64,000 nt of DNA from the NCBI RefSeq assembly GCF_000768065.1, contig NZ_JRKM01000001.1:3764001-3828000 (forward strand). The letters run 5' to 3'. Under the pieces are notes generated by a model that was not told where the DNA came from, ran no database searches, and saw nothing but the letters and a program-made list of their open reading frames with translations. Origin of the DNA: Aquabacterium sp. NJ1 (GTDB lineage Bacteria > Pseudomonadota > Gammaproteobacteria > Burkholderiales > Burkholderiaceae_C). This document shows positions 35,244-43,445 of the stretch, piece after piece. The translations under genes and the position numbers were made by a program. Numbering within the stretch: position 1 is the stretch's first letter; each line of letters begins with the position of its first letter.

Positions 35244-36083
35244 TCAGGGGCCGCTCGGCGGTGTCACCAACACCCTTCCGCTCATGCCCGCGATGAGTTC
35301 CTGAAAGCGGCCATCCACGACGGCCGACAGCTTGATCGACTGGCTCACCGGGTCGACTCGGGCACCGATGCGCTGTACCTTGGCGGGGTAGGTCTTGCCG
35401 GTTTCGTCGATGAGCACCTGAAAGCGCTGCTGGGGCTTGAGCCACACCAGCCACTTGCTGGGCACGATGAACTCGAGCTCCAGCGCGCTGTCATCGATGA
35501 TGTCCAGCAAGGGCTGGCCCGCTTGCACGAACTGTTGCTCGCGCACCTTCTGCTCGGCCACGCGGCCCGAGAAGGGCGCCGTGATGCTGCACTTCGACAG
35601 CATCACCATGTAGGACGCCACCTCGGCGCGCGCCTTGGCCAGCTCGGCCTGAGACACATCCAGCTCGACCTTGCCGACCGCGTTGAGATCGGCCAGGCGC
35701 TGATTGGCCTTCCAGGTCTTGTCTGCCGCATCTTGCGCGGCCTGGGCCTTGCTCAGCTGGGTCTGCTGCAAGGCGCAGTCGAAGCCAACGAGCTTGTCGC
35801 CAGCCTTGAAGCGGGCGCCTTCCACCACGGGCAGCTGCTTGACCTTGGCCCCGATCTCGGCGGCCAGCGTGGTGTAGCGGCGCGGCATCAACTGGGCCCG
35901 GATCTCGCGCTTGTCCAGCGCATTGGCCGACATGGCCGAGGAGGGTGGCACGCTGGCCTTGATGACTTGGCCCCATGCACCGGCGGGTGCTGTCACCACG
36001 CATGCCAGGACTACAGGGCCGCACCATGCGGTCAACAGGCGATGGGGGGGGCGACTTGAGAACATGGCGTTGGCCTGTGGCAT
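35244..36083 (-). CDS. Periplasmic adaptor (HlyD/MFP) protein
   Basis: 279 residues. A signal peptide ends near PAGAWGQ. The adaptor follows: lipoyl half one (IGAKVKQLPVVEGARFKAGD), an alpha-hairpin (LQQTQLSKAQAAQDAADKTW and on), lipoyl half two (CSITAPFSGRVAEQKVREQQ), then a beta-barrel segment ending RVLVTPPSGP. This is the short RND-type MFP layout. It lies 15 bases after the TolC-type gene. An in-frame ATG at 36065 is an alternative start. A C8 tract (plus-strand G, 36044-36051) falls just after either start, in the signal-peptide region. It is the second adaptor-type gene of the operon; the M50 fusion adds a third. Confidence 0.85.
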   Translation of the reverse strand: MPQANAMFSSRPPHRLLTAWCGPVVLACVVTAPAGAWGQVIKASVPPSSAMSANALDKREIRAQLMPRRYTTLAAEIGAKVKQLPVVEGARFKAGDKLVGFDCALQQTQLSKAQAAQDAADKTWKANQRLADLNAVGKVELDVSQAELAKARAEVASYMVMLSKCSITAPFSGRVAEQKVREQQFVQAGQPLLDIIDDSALELEFIVPSKWLVWLKPQQRFQVLIDETGKTYPAKVQRIGARVDPVSQSIKLSAVVDGRFQELIAGMSGRVLVTPPSGP

Positions 36084-36098
36084 GGGTGAGGCCCGCGT

Positions 36099-37631
36099 TC
36101 AATGTGCATCCGCACCGGAGGCGTGGAGCTGGTCTGGCTCGGCCGGTGGGGTGAGCGCCGCCGATACCTTGAGGGTCAGCTCGTCCAGCGACAGTTGCCG
36201 CCCATCTGGCACTTGTGGTTCCAGGCCCAAGGTGGCCTGCAGGCGACCGGCGGCTGCTTGCATCTGGGCCAGGGCCTGGTAGCGGCGCAACTGGCTCACG
36301 ATGGCGGCCGTGTTGTTGCTCACCCGGTCCAGCTTGGTCTGGGTTTGCGCTTGTTCACGCAGGGCCACCTGGCTGGCGATCTCCTTGTCCACCTTCCAGA
36401 TGGCGTCTGCCCGTTCGAATTGCAGTACGGCGTTGCCGTACTGCAGCCTGGCCACATGCAACTGGGTCATCAAAGCCATCTGCGTGGCCATGCGCTGCTG
36501 CTCGGCGAGTGCCACACCGGCGTCCGCCAGGCGCATCTGCGAGGGGGCCGCAAACAGGCCCAGCAGGTTGAAGGAGATCTGCGCGCCGGCCTCGTTCCAG
36601 TTCTGGTTGATCAGGTAGCTGTCGTTGCTGTTGTTGACGCTGTAGCTGAAGGAGATGCCCGGGAACATCTTGAGCATGGCGCGGCGTGTCTCCAGGCGGG
36701 CGATGCGGGCGTTGTAGAGCGACATGCGCAGGTCCGCGTTGTGGACGATGGCTTGTTCTTCCATCTGCTCCACGGGCATGTCCAGCAGGGCGCGGTCGGC
36801 ATTTTCATCCGGCTCGGTCACCGTGATGGCTTGGCCCAGGGGCAGGTTCACCAGCGAGGCCAGCTCGATCTGCGCGGTCGACAACTCCTGCTCGATGGTT
36901 TCCAGCAGGCGCAGGTTCTCCAGCAATTGGCGCTGGTAGCGCAGCGGCTCCTGTGGGTTGCGCACCCGTTCATTGCTGACCTTGCGCGCATCGTTGAGGG
37001 CATCTTCGCTATCGGCAATGGTGCTGCGCACGCTGTCACGCAGCTTCTGGGCACCGGCCGTGCGCCAGAAAGCGGTGCGCACGTCCTGGATCAGGGTGTG
37101 CATGGCCTTGCGGCGCTGTTCGGTGGCCACCAGCACGCGGTCGGCGTTCTGTCTGCTGGCGTAATAGCTTTGCCCGAAGTCCAGCAGGCTCCATGTGAAG
37201 GTCAGGCCCGTGGTGGTGGCCGATCGGTCACTGGAGATGAAGGGGTTGGCCAGCGAGGGCTGCCCGGTCACGGAGTCCGTGCTGCGGGTGATGAGGTCCT
37301 TGTTGCGGTCGCGGTAACCCGCAGAGGCCACCAGCTTGGGCAGCATGTCGTACTGGCCGGCATCGAACTGCCCTTGGGCGACCGCCTCGGCCATCATCTG
37401 CACGCGCCGGTTCAGGTTGTACTTCAGCGCACGCGCAATGGCTTCGTCCAGCGTCAGCGGGCCTTTCAAGGGCTCGATGCCTTGCTGCATCTGCTGACGG
37501 TCCGCGGCGGCCGCTTGCTTGATCTCAGCGGTGGTCAGTGGTTCGGGCTTGAGCGAGGCGCAACCGCCGAGCAGCGCAATGGCGCAGGCAGTGGCCAAGA
37601 CCCATGACAGGCGTTGAAATGGGGCCAACAT
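36099..37631 (-). CDS. TolC-family outer membrane efflux lipoprotein
   Basis: 510 residues from the ATG at 37631, which has AGGA eight bases upstream; a GTG at 37658 is an alternative start. A lipoprotein signal (VLATACAIALLGGC) is followed by two OEP repeats rich in heptad-like helices (LTLDEAIARALKYNLNRRVQ, LTFTWSLLDFGQSYYASRQN, LVNLPLGQAITVTEPDE, LARLETRRAMLKMFPGIS). It would be the outer-membrane duct for export of the operon's product. It is the first gene of the operon; the likely promoter region is 37632-37815. Confidence 0.88.
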   Translation of the reverse strand: MLAPFQRLSWVLATACAIALLGGCASLKPEPLTTAEIKQAAAADRQQMQQGIEPLKGPLTLDEAIARALKYNLNRRVQMMAEAVAQGQFDAGQYDMLPKLVASAGYRDRNKDLITRSTDSVTGQPSLANPFISSDRSATTTGLTFTWSLLDFGQSYYASRQNADRVLVATEQRRKAMHTLIQDVRTAFWRTAGAQKLRDSVRSTIADSEDALNDARKVSNERVRNPQEPLRYQRQLLENLRLLETIEQELSTAQIELASLVNLPLGQAITVTEPDENADRALLDMPVEQMEEQAIVHNADLRMSLYNARIARLETRRAMLKMFPGISFSYSVNNSNDSYLINQNWNEAGAQISFNLLGLFAAPSQMRLADAGVALAEQQRMATQMALMTQLHVARLQYGNAVLQFERADAIWKVDKEIASQVALREQAQTQTKLDRVSNNTAAIVSQLRRYQALAQMQAAAGRLQATLGLEPQVPDGRQLSLDELTLKVSAALTPPAEPDQLHASGADAH

Positions 37632-37782
37632 GAGGGCGTTCCTCTCTGGCTTGGGCACCCACTCCTACACAGGAGAGGAGGCCACTTTGAGGGCCACGCA
37701 TACACCCTGATTGCGCGGTATGGAGGCCCTCATCATGGCGTTTTTTGGGTGAGCTCGACACCCTAGGGGAAACACGTAGTTG

Positions 37783-37797
37783 ACACTTTGCGAGTGT
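37783..37797. promoter_or_regulatory. Dyad upstream of the adhesin operon
   Basis: ACACT, 5 bases, AGTGT forms a perfect inverted repeat about 150 bases before the TolC-type gene, in the gap after uup. The palindrome CCCTAGGG (37761-37768) lies nearby. Either could be an operator. No regulator is identified and no clear promoter hexamers were found. Confidence 0.25.
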
Positions 37798-37815
37798 GCC
37801 AACCGGGTTGAGGCC

Positions 37816-39750
37816 TCAAGCCGACAGCCGTTCCCAGCGCTCCAGCAGCGTCATCAGTTCTTCGTCGATGACCTCCACGCGTGCATGCATGGCGGCCACG
37901 TTGGCGCCTTCCTTGCGGTAGATGTCCGGGTCGGCCAGTTGCTTGTTGAGCTCGGCCTGTTCGGTCTCCAGGGCCTCAATGCGTGCGGGCAGTTCCTCAA
38001 GCTCGCGCTGCTCCTTGTAGCTGAGCTTGCGCTTGGGCTGGGCCACCACGGGTGCTGCGGGTGCCACAGGCGCTGCCGTGTCTGCTGCCACGGCCACCGG
38101 CGTGCGCGTGTTCGCTTCCGGTGCTTGTTTGCTGGAGGTGGCAATGGTGGCCGCACCCGGCTTGCCGGCCGAGATGGCCTTGGCGCGGCGTGACTGGATC
38201 AGCCAGTCTTCCACGCCGCCTTCGTATTCGCGCCAGGCGCCATCGCCCTCGGCCACCAGCGTGCTGGTGACCACGTTGTCCAGGAAGCGCCGGTCATGGC
38301 TGACCAGGAACACTGTGCCGGGGTACTCGTCCAGCAGGTCTTCCAGCAGGTCGAGCGTGTCGATGTCCAGGTCGTTGGTGGGCTCGTCGAGCACCAGCAC
38401 ATTGGAGGGCTTGGCGAACAGGCGCGCCAGCAGCAGGCGGTTGCGCTCACCGCCGCTCAAGGTGCGCACGGGCGAATTGGCGCGGGCCGGCGAGAACAGG
38501 AAGTCCTGCAGGTAGCCCATCACATGCTTGCGCGAGCCGTTGATCTCGATCCACTCGCTGCCCGGGCTGATGAAGTCGGCCAGGGTGGCGTCCAGGTTGA
38601 GGTTGTCGCGCATCTGGTCGAAGTAGGCGACGTTCAGGTTGGCGCCTTGTTTGACGGTGCCGCTGTCAGGCGCCAGCTCGCCCAGGATCATCTTGAGCAG
38701 CGTGGTCTTGCCCGCACCATTGGGGCCGACCAGGCCGACCTTGTCACCACGCAGGATGGTGCCCGTGAAGCCCTTGACCACGGCGCGGCCGTTGTAGCTC
38801 TTGCTGACGTTGTCGAGCTCGGCCACGATCTTGCCGCTGCGGTCGCCTTGCGAGACTTCCATCCTGGCGCGGCCCACCACATCTCGGCGGGATGCGCGGG
38901 CACTGCGCAGGTCTTCCAGGCGCTTGATGCGGGCCACCGAGCGCGTGCGGCGGGCTTCCACACCCTTGCGGATCCAGACTTCCTCTTGCGCCAGCAGCTT
39001 GTCGAAGCGTGCGTTGGCCAGGGCCTCGTCGGCCAGTTGCTGCTCTTTGAGTGTGACGTAGGCCGCGAAGTTGCCGGGATACGAGCGCAGGATGCCGCGG
39101 TCCAGCTCCACGATGCGGGTGCAGACGTTGTCCAGGAAGGCTCGGTCGTGCGAGATCAGCACGATGCTGCCTTTGAAGGCCACCAGCAGTTCTTCCAGCC
39201 AGGTGATGGCGTCCAGGTCCAGGTGGTTGGTGGGTTCGTCCAGCAGCAGCACATCGGGGCTGGCCACCAGCGAGCGGGCCAGGGCCACGCGTTTCTTGGT
39301 GCCGCCCGACAGGCCATCGATCGGCAGGTTGGCGTCCAGGTGCAGGCGCTGCAGGGTCTCGTCGACGCGTTGCTCCCAGTTCCAGCCATTTCGCGCTTCG
39401 ATGAAGGTCATCAGCGCATCCAGGTCATCGCCTTCGGCGTGGGCCTCGAAACGTTCGCGTGCGGCCTTGACGTCGGCCAGGCCTTCACTGACGGTGCTGA
39501 ACACCGTTGCGCCCTCTGAAAAGCTGGGCTCCTGCGGCACGTAGGACACCTCGATGCCGCTCTGAATCTGCAACTGCCCGTCATCGGGCTTTTCCAGGCC
39601 GGCCATGATCTTGAGCAGCGAGGACTTGCCCGTGCCATTGCGGCCGATCAGGCCGACACGCTCGCCGGTTTCCAGCGAGAACGCAGTGTGGTCAAGCAGG
39701 GCGACGTGGCCAAAAGCCAGGCAGGCGTCGCTCAGGGTCAAAACAGCCAT
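37816..39750 (-). CDS. uup: ABC-F ATPase Uup
   Basis: 644 residues with two ABC ATPase domains and no membrane segment. Walker A motifs are GRNGTGKSSLLK and GPNGAGKTTLLK, and signatures are LSGGTKKRVALAR and LSGGERNRLLLAR, with DEPTNHLDL and DEPTNDLDI. A linker between them and a C-terminal coiled coil (ELPARIEALETEQAELNKQL and on) mark the Uup subtype. ABC-F proteins act on ribosomes or DNA rather than in transport, so this is not the missing exporter of the adjacent operon. It is divergent from the histidine kinase with only 57 bases between starts. Confidence 0.92.
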   Translation of the reverse strand: MAVLTLSDACLAFGHVALLDHTAFSLETGERVGLIGRNGTGKSSLLKIMAGLEKPDDGQLQIQSGIEVSYVPQEPSFSEGATVFSTVSEGLADVKAARERFEAHAEGDDLDALMTFIEARNGWNWEQRVDETLQRLHLDANLPIDGLSGGTKKRVALARSLVASPDVLLLDEPTNHLDLDAITWLEELLVAFKGSIVLISHDRAFLDNVCTRIVELDRGILRSYPGNFAAYVTLKEQQLADEALANARFDKLLAQEEVWIRKGVEARRTRSVARIKRLEDLRSARASRRDVVGRARMEVSQGDRSGKIVAELDNVSKSYNGRAVVKGFTGTILRGDKVGLVGPNGAGKTTLLKMILGELAPDSGTVKQGANLNVAYFDQMRDNLNLDATLADFISPGSEWIEINGSRKHVMGYLQDFLFSPARANSPVRTLSGGERNRLLLARLFAKPSNVLVLDEPTNDLDIDTLDLLEDLLDEYPGTVFLVSHDRRFLDNVVTSTLVAEGDGAWREYEGGVEDWLIQSRRAKAISAGKPGAATIATSSKQAPEANTRTPVAVAADTAAPVAPAAPVVAQPKRKLSYKEQRELEELPARIEALETEQAELNKQLADPDIYRKEGANVAAMHARVEVIDEELMTLLERWERLSA

Positions 39751-39807
39751 GTGAAATCCAGTCAGGGGGCAACCCGCTATTGTCGCCGCTCGGGTGACAA
39801 TGCGCGC

Positions 39808-41742
39808 ATGTTGGTTTGGAAGTACCTGCGTTGGGCGCTGCGCTCGGCATTGTGGCTATGGCTGGCGAGCGTGTGGTTCTGGCCGGGCCTGGCTGCTGCC
39901 GCCCCGCTGGCCTTGCCCGGTCATGCACCGCAGGACGCCCAAGCCTGGCCACCGGTGAGGGTGGCGGACGGGCAGATCACCACACTGCGTGAGGCCGGCG
40001 TGCTGCCCGGCAGCGAAGTGGCGCCAGGGCCCCAGGCGGCCTGGCGCACGGTGACCTTGCCACACATCTGGCGCGAGACGCACGCGGCTTACCAGGGCAC
40101 CATGTGGTACCGCTTTCGCGTGAACATGGTGCGTGCGCCCGATACGTTGTGGGCCGTCTACCTGCCTCGTGCCGTGATGAACGCGCAAGTCTGGGTCAAT
40201 GGGGTGCCCATGGCCTATACCGGGTCCATGAGCCCACCGGTGACGCGCAACTGGTATGTGCCTTTGCTGGTGCAGGTGCCGGCTTCGGTCTGGCACGAGG
40301 GTGACAACGTCATCCATGTCAAGGTGGTCGGCGGGTTCATGAGCCGCGATGGCCTGGCGCCCGTGAAGGTCGGCCCCTTGTCCCTGCTGGAGCCACCCTA
40401 CAAGACGCGCCTGTTTCTGCAGGTCGACGGCGCTTACTTTGCCAACACCGCGGTGCTGGCCCTGGGGGCCTTCATGATGATCGCCTGGATGCGTGATCGT
40501 GGGCAGGTCGCGATCGGCTTTCAGGGGGCCTCCGCCGTGTTGTGGGGCGTGGGCAATGGCGCTTACCTGGCGGCGCACCCATTTTTGAGCGACGTGTTCT
40601 GGGCACCGTTGTCGATCACGTGCATGGTGTGGTCGGCGCTGGCCATGTCGCTGTTCTTTCGGCGCTTTGTCGGCCGGCGCTCGCGTGCGGTCGAGCAGGG
40701 CATCCTGGCTTTGATGCTGGTGACGCCTTTGTGGGCGTGGGCCAGCACGTCCACCCATGCGGTCGCATTGGGTTATGGCCTGGCTTACCTTGTCTTCATG
40801 GTCTGCATGGTCCAGGCCATCCATGGCGTGATCAAGTCCAGGCGCCGTGATGGGGGCTGGCTGCTGGGCGGTTGTGTGCTGCTCGTGCCCGCCGCGGCGC
40901 ACGATGTGGCCTTTCAGGTCAACCTGCTGCCGTTTGATGCCATCTACACGCTGCCCTTCGTGAGCCCGATCATGATGTCGTGCATCTTCTACGTGCTGGC
41001 GGGTGACTACGCCCGCTCGCGTCGTGCGCTCAACCGGCTCAATGGCAGCCTGGCGGAGACGCTGGTCCAGCGTGAGTCGGCCTTGCGCGAGAGCTTTGCG
41101 CGCCTGGCCGAGCTGGAGCGCGCGCAGGCGGTGTCGGCCGAGCGCAGCCGCATCCTGCGTGACATGCACGATGGCGTGGGGGCGCACCTGACCTCGGCCT
41201 TGAGGCAGTTGCAGTCACCCCGAGAAAACCAGGTGGACCTGGGCCTGGTGACCCAGACGCTGCGCGACTCGCTGGACCAGCTCAAACTGTCCATCGATGC
41301 CTTGTCTCTGCAAGCCGGTGATGTGGTCGGCTTGCTGGCCAGCTTGCGCTTTCGCATCACGCCACGCCTGAAGGCCTCCGGGCTGGAACTGGTGTGGGAC
41401 GTGGCCGACCTGCCGCCCTGGCCGCAAGGCCACGCACCGGCCTTGCGCCAACTCCAGTACATCCTGTTCGAAGGCTTGTCCAACGTGCTGCAGCACTCCG
41501 GGGCCACGCGCCTGACCTTGTCGGCCCGTGCCATGCCGGATGGCCTGGAAGTCAGCCTGATCGACAACGGGCGAGGCTGGAGCGGCGAGGGCGAGGGCCA
41601 TGGCCTGCAGGCCATGCGGGCCAGGGCCAGCGTGATCGGGGCTCGCATCGCTTTTCTGGCGCGCCCGGAAGGTGGTGCGGAGTTGCGCGTGAGCCTGCCG
41701 CTGCAGCCTGATCCCGCGCTTGATTTATCCTCATCACCATGA
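39808..41742 (+). CDS. 7TMR-DISM-like sensor histidine kinase (NarL-type HisKA_3)
   Basis: 644 residues from MLVWKYLRWALRSALWL. A signal/membrane segment is followed by an extracytoplasmic beta-rich domain (about 40-205, TMWYRFRVNMV, AQVWVNGVPMAYTGSM) and about seven helices (205-405). Then come a coiled coil, the HisKA_3 phospho-acceptor site RILRDMHDGVGAHLTSALRQ, and the ATPase with FEGLSNVLQHS, DNGRGW and GHGLQAMRARA. The galactose-binding-like domain plus seven helices match the 7TMR-DISM class, which senses extracellular ligands. The stop overlaps the response regulator start by four bases (ATGA). Confidence 0.85.
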   Translation: MLVWKYLRWALRSALWLWLASVWFWPGLAAAAPLALPGHAPQDAQAWPPVRVADGQITTLREAGVLPGSEVAPGPQAAWRTVTLPHIWRETHAAYQGTMWYRFRVNMVRAPDTLWAVYLPRAVMNAQVWVNGVPMAYTGSMSPPVTRNWYVPLLVQVPASVWHEGDNVIHVKVVGGFMSRDGLAPVKVGPLSLLEPPYKTRLFLQVDGAYFANTAVLALGAFMMIAWMRDRGQVAIGFQGASAVLWGVGNGAYLAAHPFLSDVFWAPLSITCMVWSALAMSLFFRRFVGRRSRAVEQGILALMLVTPLWAWASTSTHAVALGYGLAYLVFMVCMVQAIHGVIKSRRRDGGWLLGGCVLLVPAAAHDVAFQVNLLPFDAIYTLPFVSPIMMSCIFYVLAGDYARSRRALNRLNGSLAETLVQRESALRESFARLAELERAQAVSAERSRILRDMHDGVGAHLTSALRQLQSPRENQVDLGLVTQTLRDSLDQLKLSIDALSLQAGDVVGLLASLRFRITPRLKASGLELVWDVADLPPWPQGHAPALRQLQYILFEGLSNVLQHSGATRLTLSARAMPDGLEVSLIDNGRGWSGEGEGHGLQAMRARASVIGARIAFLARPEGGAELRVSLPLQPDPALDLSSSP

Positions 41743-42479
41743 GTTCATTGGCAGCACAAGAAGTCTGGCGCGTGGTGCTGGTTGAAGACAACCAGGCCAC
41801 ACGGACCTTCCTCGAAACTTGCGTGAAAGGGCATGCCCAGTTGCGTCTGGCCGCGTCTTTTGCCACCTTGGCGCCGGCGCTTGCCTGGTTTGCCGAACAA
41901 GGCGCAGACCTGTTGCTGGTCGATCTGGGCCTGCCCGATGGCAGCGGCCTGGACTTGATGCGCGATGTGCGCCAGCAATGGCCGCAGTGCGACATGCTGG
42001 TGGTCTCGATGTTCGGCGACGAGGAAAACGTGCTGGCCAGCATCGAAGCCGGCGCCGTGGGCTATGTGCACAAGGACGACGAGGCCGCCGACATTGCCGA
42101 CACGCTGCTGGCGGTCAAGCGTGGTGCGTCGCCCATCTCGCCCATGATCGCGCGGCATCTCTTGCGGCGCATGCAGCCGGCTGCGCAGGAGGCCAGGCGT
42201 GCCGAGCCTGCCGTGGCGGCACCGGAACCTGTCAGCACCGAGCCGGATTCACCCATCGTGCTCAGCCGCCGCGAGCAGGAGGTGCTGGAGTTCATCGCGC
42301 GTGGCTTCTCGTACGCCGAGATCGCCCGCCAGCAAGGCATCACCGTGCACACGGTGCAGACCTACATCAAGAAGCTCTACGGCAAGCTGGCCGTGCACTC
42401 GCGCAGCGAGGCGGTGTACGAGGCCAATCGTCTCGGCCTGCTCAACAACTTCGGCAGCCAGTTCAAGTCACAGGTTTGA
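41739..42479 (+). CDS. NarL/LuxR-type response regulator
   Basis: 246 residues. The receiver domain has an acidic pair near the start (VVLVEDNQATRTFLE) and phospho-acceptor Asp in LLLVDLGLPDGSGLDLM. A linker follows, then a LuxR helix-turn-helix (LSRREQEVLEFIARGFSYAE, HTVQTYIKKLYGKLAVHSRS). It is the cognate partner of the kinase upstream (ATGA overlap). Targets are unknown. The neighbouring adhesin operon and its upstream dyad are one candidate, which is only a suggestion. Confidence 0.9.
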   Translation: MSSLAAQEVWRVVLVEDNQATRTFLETCVKGHAQLRLAASFATLAPALAWFAEQGADLLLVDLGLPDGSGLDLMRDVRQQWPQCDMLVVSMFGDEENVLASIEAGAVGYVHKDDEAADIADTLLAVKRGASPISPMIARHLLRRMQPAAQEARRAEPAVAAPEPVSTEPDSPIVLSRREQEVLEFIARGFSYAEIARQQGITVHTVQTYIKKLYGKLAVHSRSEAVYEANRLGLLNNFGSQFKSQV

Positions 42480-42497
42480 GGCCCCGGCGGCCTCGCA

Positions 42498-43445
42498 TCA
42501 CGCCTGCACGCGTGCCTCCAGCGCGTCGATGAAGCGCTTGGCCACATCCCAACCTGTTTGCTGCGTGATCTCCTGAAAGCAGGTCGGGCTGGTCACGTTG
42601 ATCTCGGTGAGCTGCTCGCCAATGATGTCCAGGCCCACCAGCATCAGGCCGCGTGCCGCCAGGATGGGCCCCAGGTGGCGAGCAATGGCCCAATCCGACT
42701 CGCTCAGCGGCTGGGCCACGCCCTTGCCACCGGCCGCCAGGTTGCCGCGCACTTCACCGCCTTGCGGGATGCGGGCCAGCGCGTAAGGCACCGGCTCGCC
42801 GTCGATCACCAGCACGCGCTTGTCGCCCTGTGCGATGGCGGGCAGGAACTTCTGCACCATGATGGTCTGCTGGCCGTCCTTGGTCAGGGTCTCGGCGATG
42901 CTGCCCAGGTTCAGGCCGTCGTCCTTCACGCGGAAGATGCCCATGCCGCCCATGCCGTCCAGAGGCTTGAGGATGATGTCCTGGTGCGTGGCATGAAAGG
43001 CTCGCACCGCCTCGATACTGCGCGTGACCAGCGTGGGCGCGATGTAAAGCGGAAATTCGAGGATGGCCAGCTTCTCCGGGTGCTCACGCAGGGCCTGCGG
43101 CTTGTTGAACACCTTGGCGCCTTCTCGCTCAGCTTGCGTGAGCAGGTGGGTGGTGTAGAGGTATTCCGCGTCGAACGGCGGGTCCTTGCGCATCAGCACC
43201 GCGTCCATGCTGGTCAGCGTGATCTCGGCGGCTTCCAGCTCTTCGAACCAGTCGTGTTCGTCGCCCGTCAGGCTGATGCGGCGGGATTGCGCCTGCACCT
43301 GGCCACCACGTTGCCACACGATGTCCTGGGGCTCGCAAGCCCACAGCTCGTGGCCGCGGGAGGCCGCCTCGCGCATCATCGCGAAGGTGCTGTCCTTGTA
43401 GGTCTTGAAGGTGTGCAGCGGGTCGGCGACGAAGAGGAGCTTCAT
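42498..43445 (-). CDS. gshB: Glutathione synthetase
   Basis: 315 residues, the normal size. It starts MKLLFVADPLHTFKTYKDST and has an ATP-grasp core with FNKPQALREHPEKLAILEF, IILKPLDGMGGMGIFRVKDD, QKFLPAIAQGDKRVLVIDGE and LDIIGEQLTEINVTSPTCFQ. It joins gamma-glutamylcysteine and glycine with ATP. The ATG overlaps the benE stop (ATGA), so the two are coupled. gshA lies two genes upstream on the same strand. Confidence 0.95.
   Translation of the reverse strand: MKLLFVADPLHTFKTYKDSTFAMMREAASRGHELWACEPQDIVWQRGGQVQAQSRRISLTGDEHDWFEELEAAEITLTSMDAVLMRKDPPFDAEYLYTTHLLTQAEREGAKVFNKPQALREHPEKLAILEFPLYIAPTLVTRSIEAVRAFHATHQDIILKPLDGMGGMGIFRVKDDGLNLGSIAETLTKDGQQTIMVQKFLPAIAQGDKRVLVIDGEPVPYALARIPQGGEVRGNLAAGGKGVAQPLSESDWAIARHLGPILAARGLMLVGLDIIGEQLTEINVTSPTCFQEITQQTGWDVAKRFIDALEARVQA

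Noticed and set aside
22304..37631. Adhesin operon as a prophage remnant because of the tail-collar gene
   Set aside because: No capsid, portal, terminase, lysis or integrase genes. Neighbours are export and adaptor proteins.
37741..37768. Hairpin GGGTG/CACCC as the uup terminator
   Set aside because: The run of T precedes the stem on the plus strand and becomes A after it on the minus strand, so it lacks the form of an intrinsic terminator for uup.
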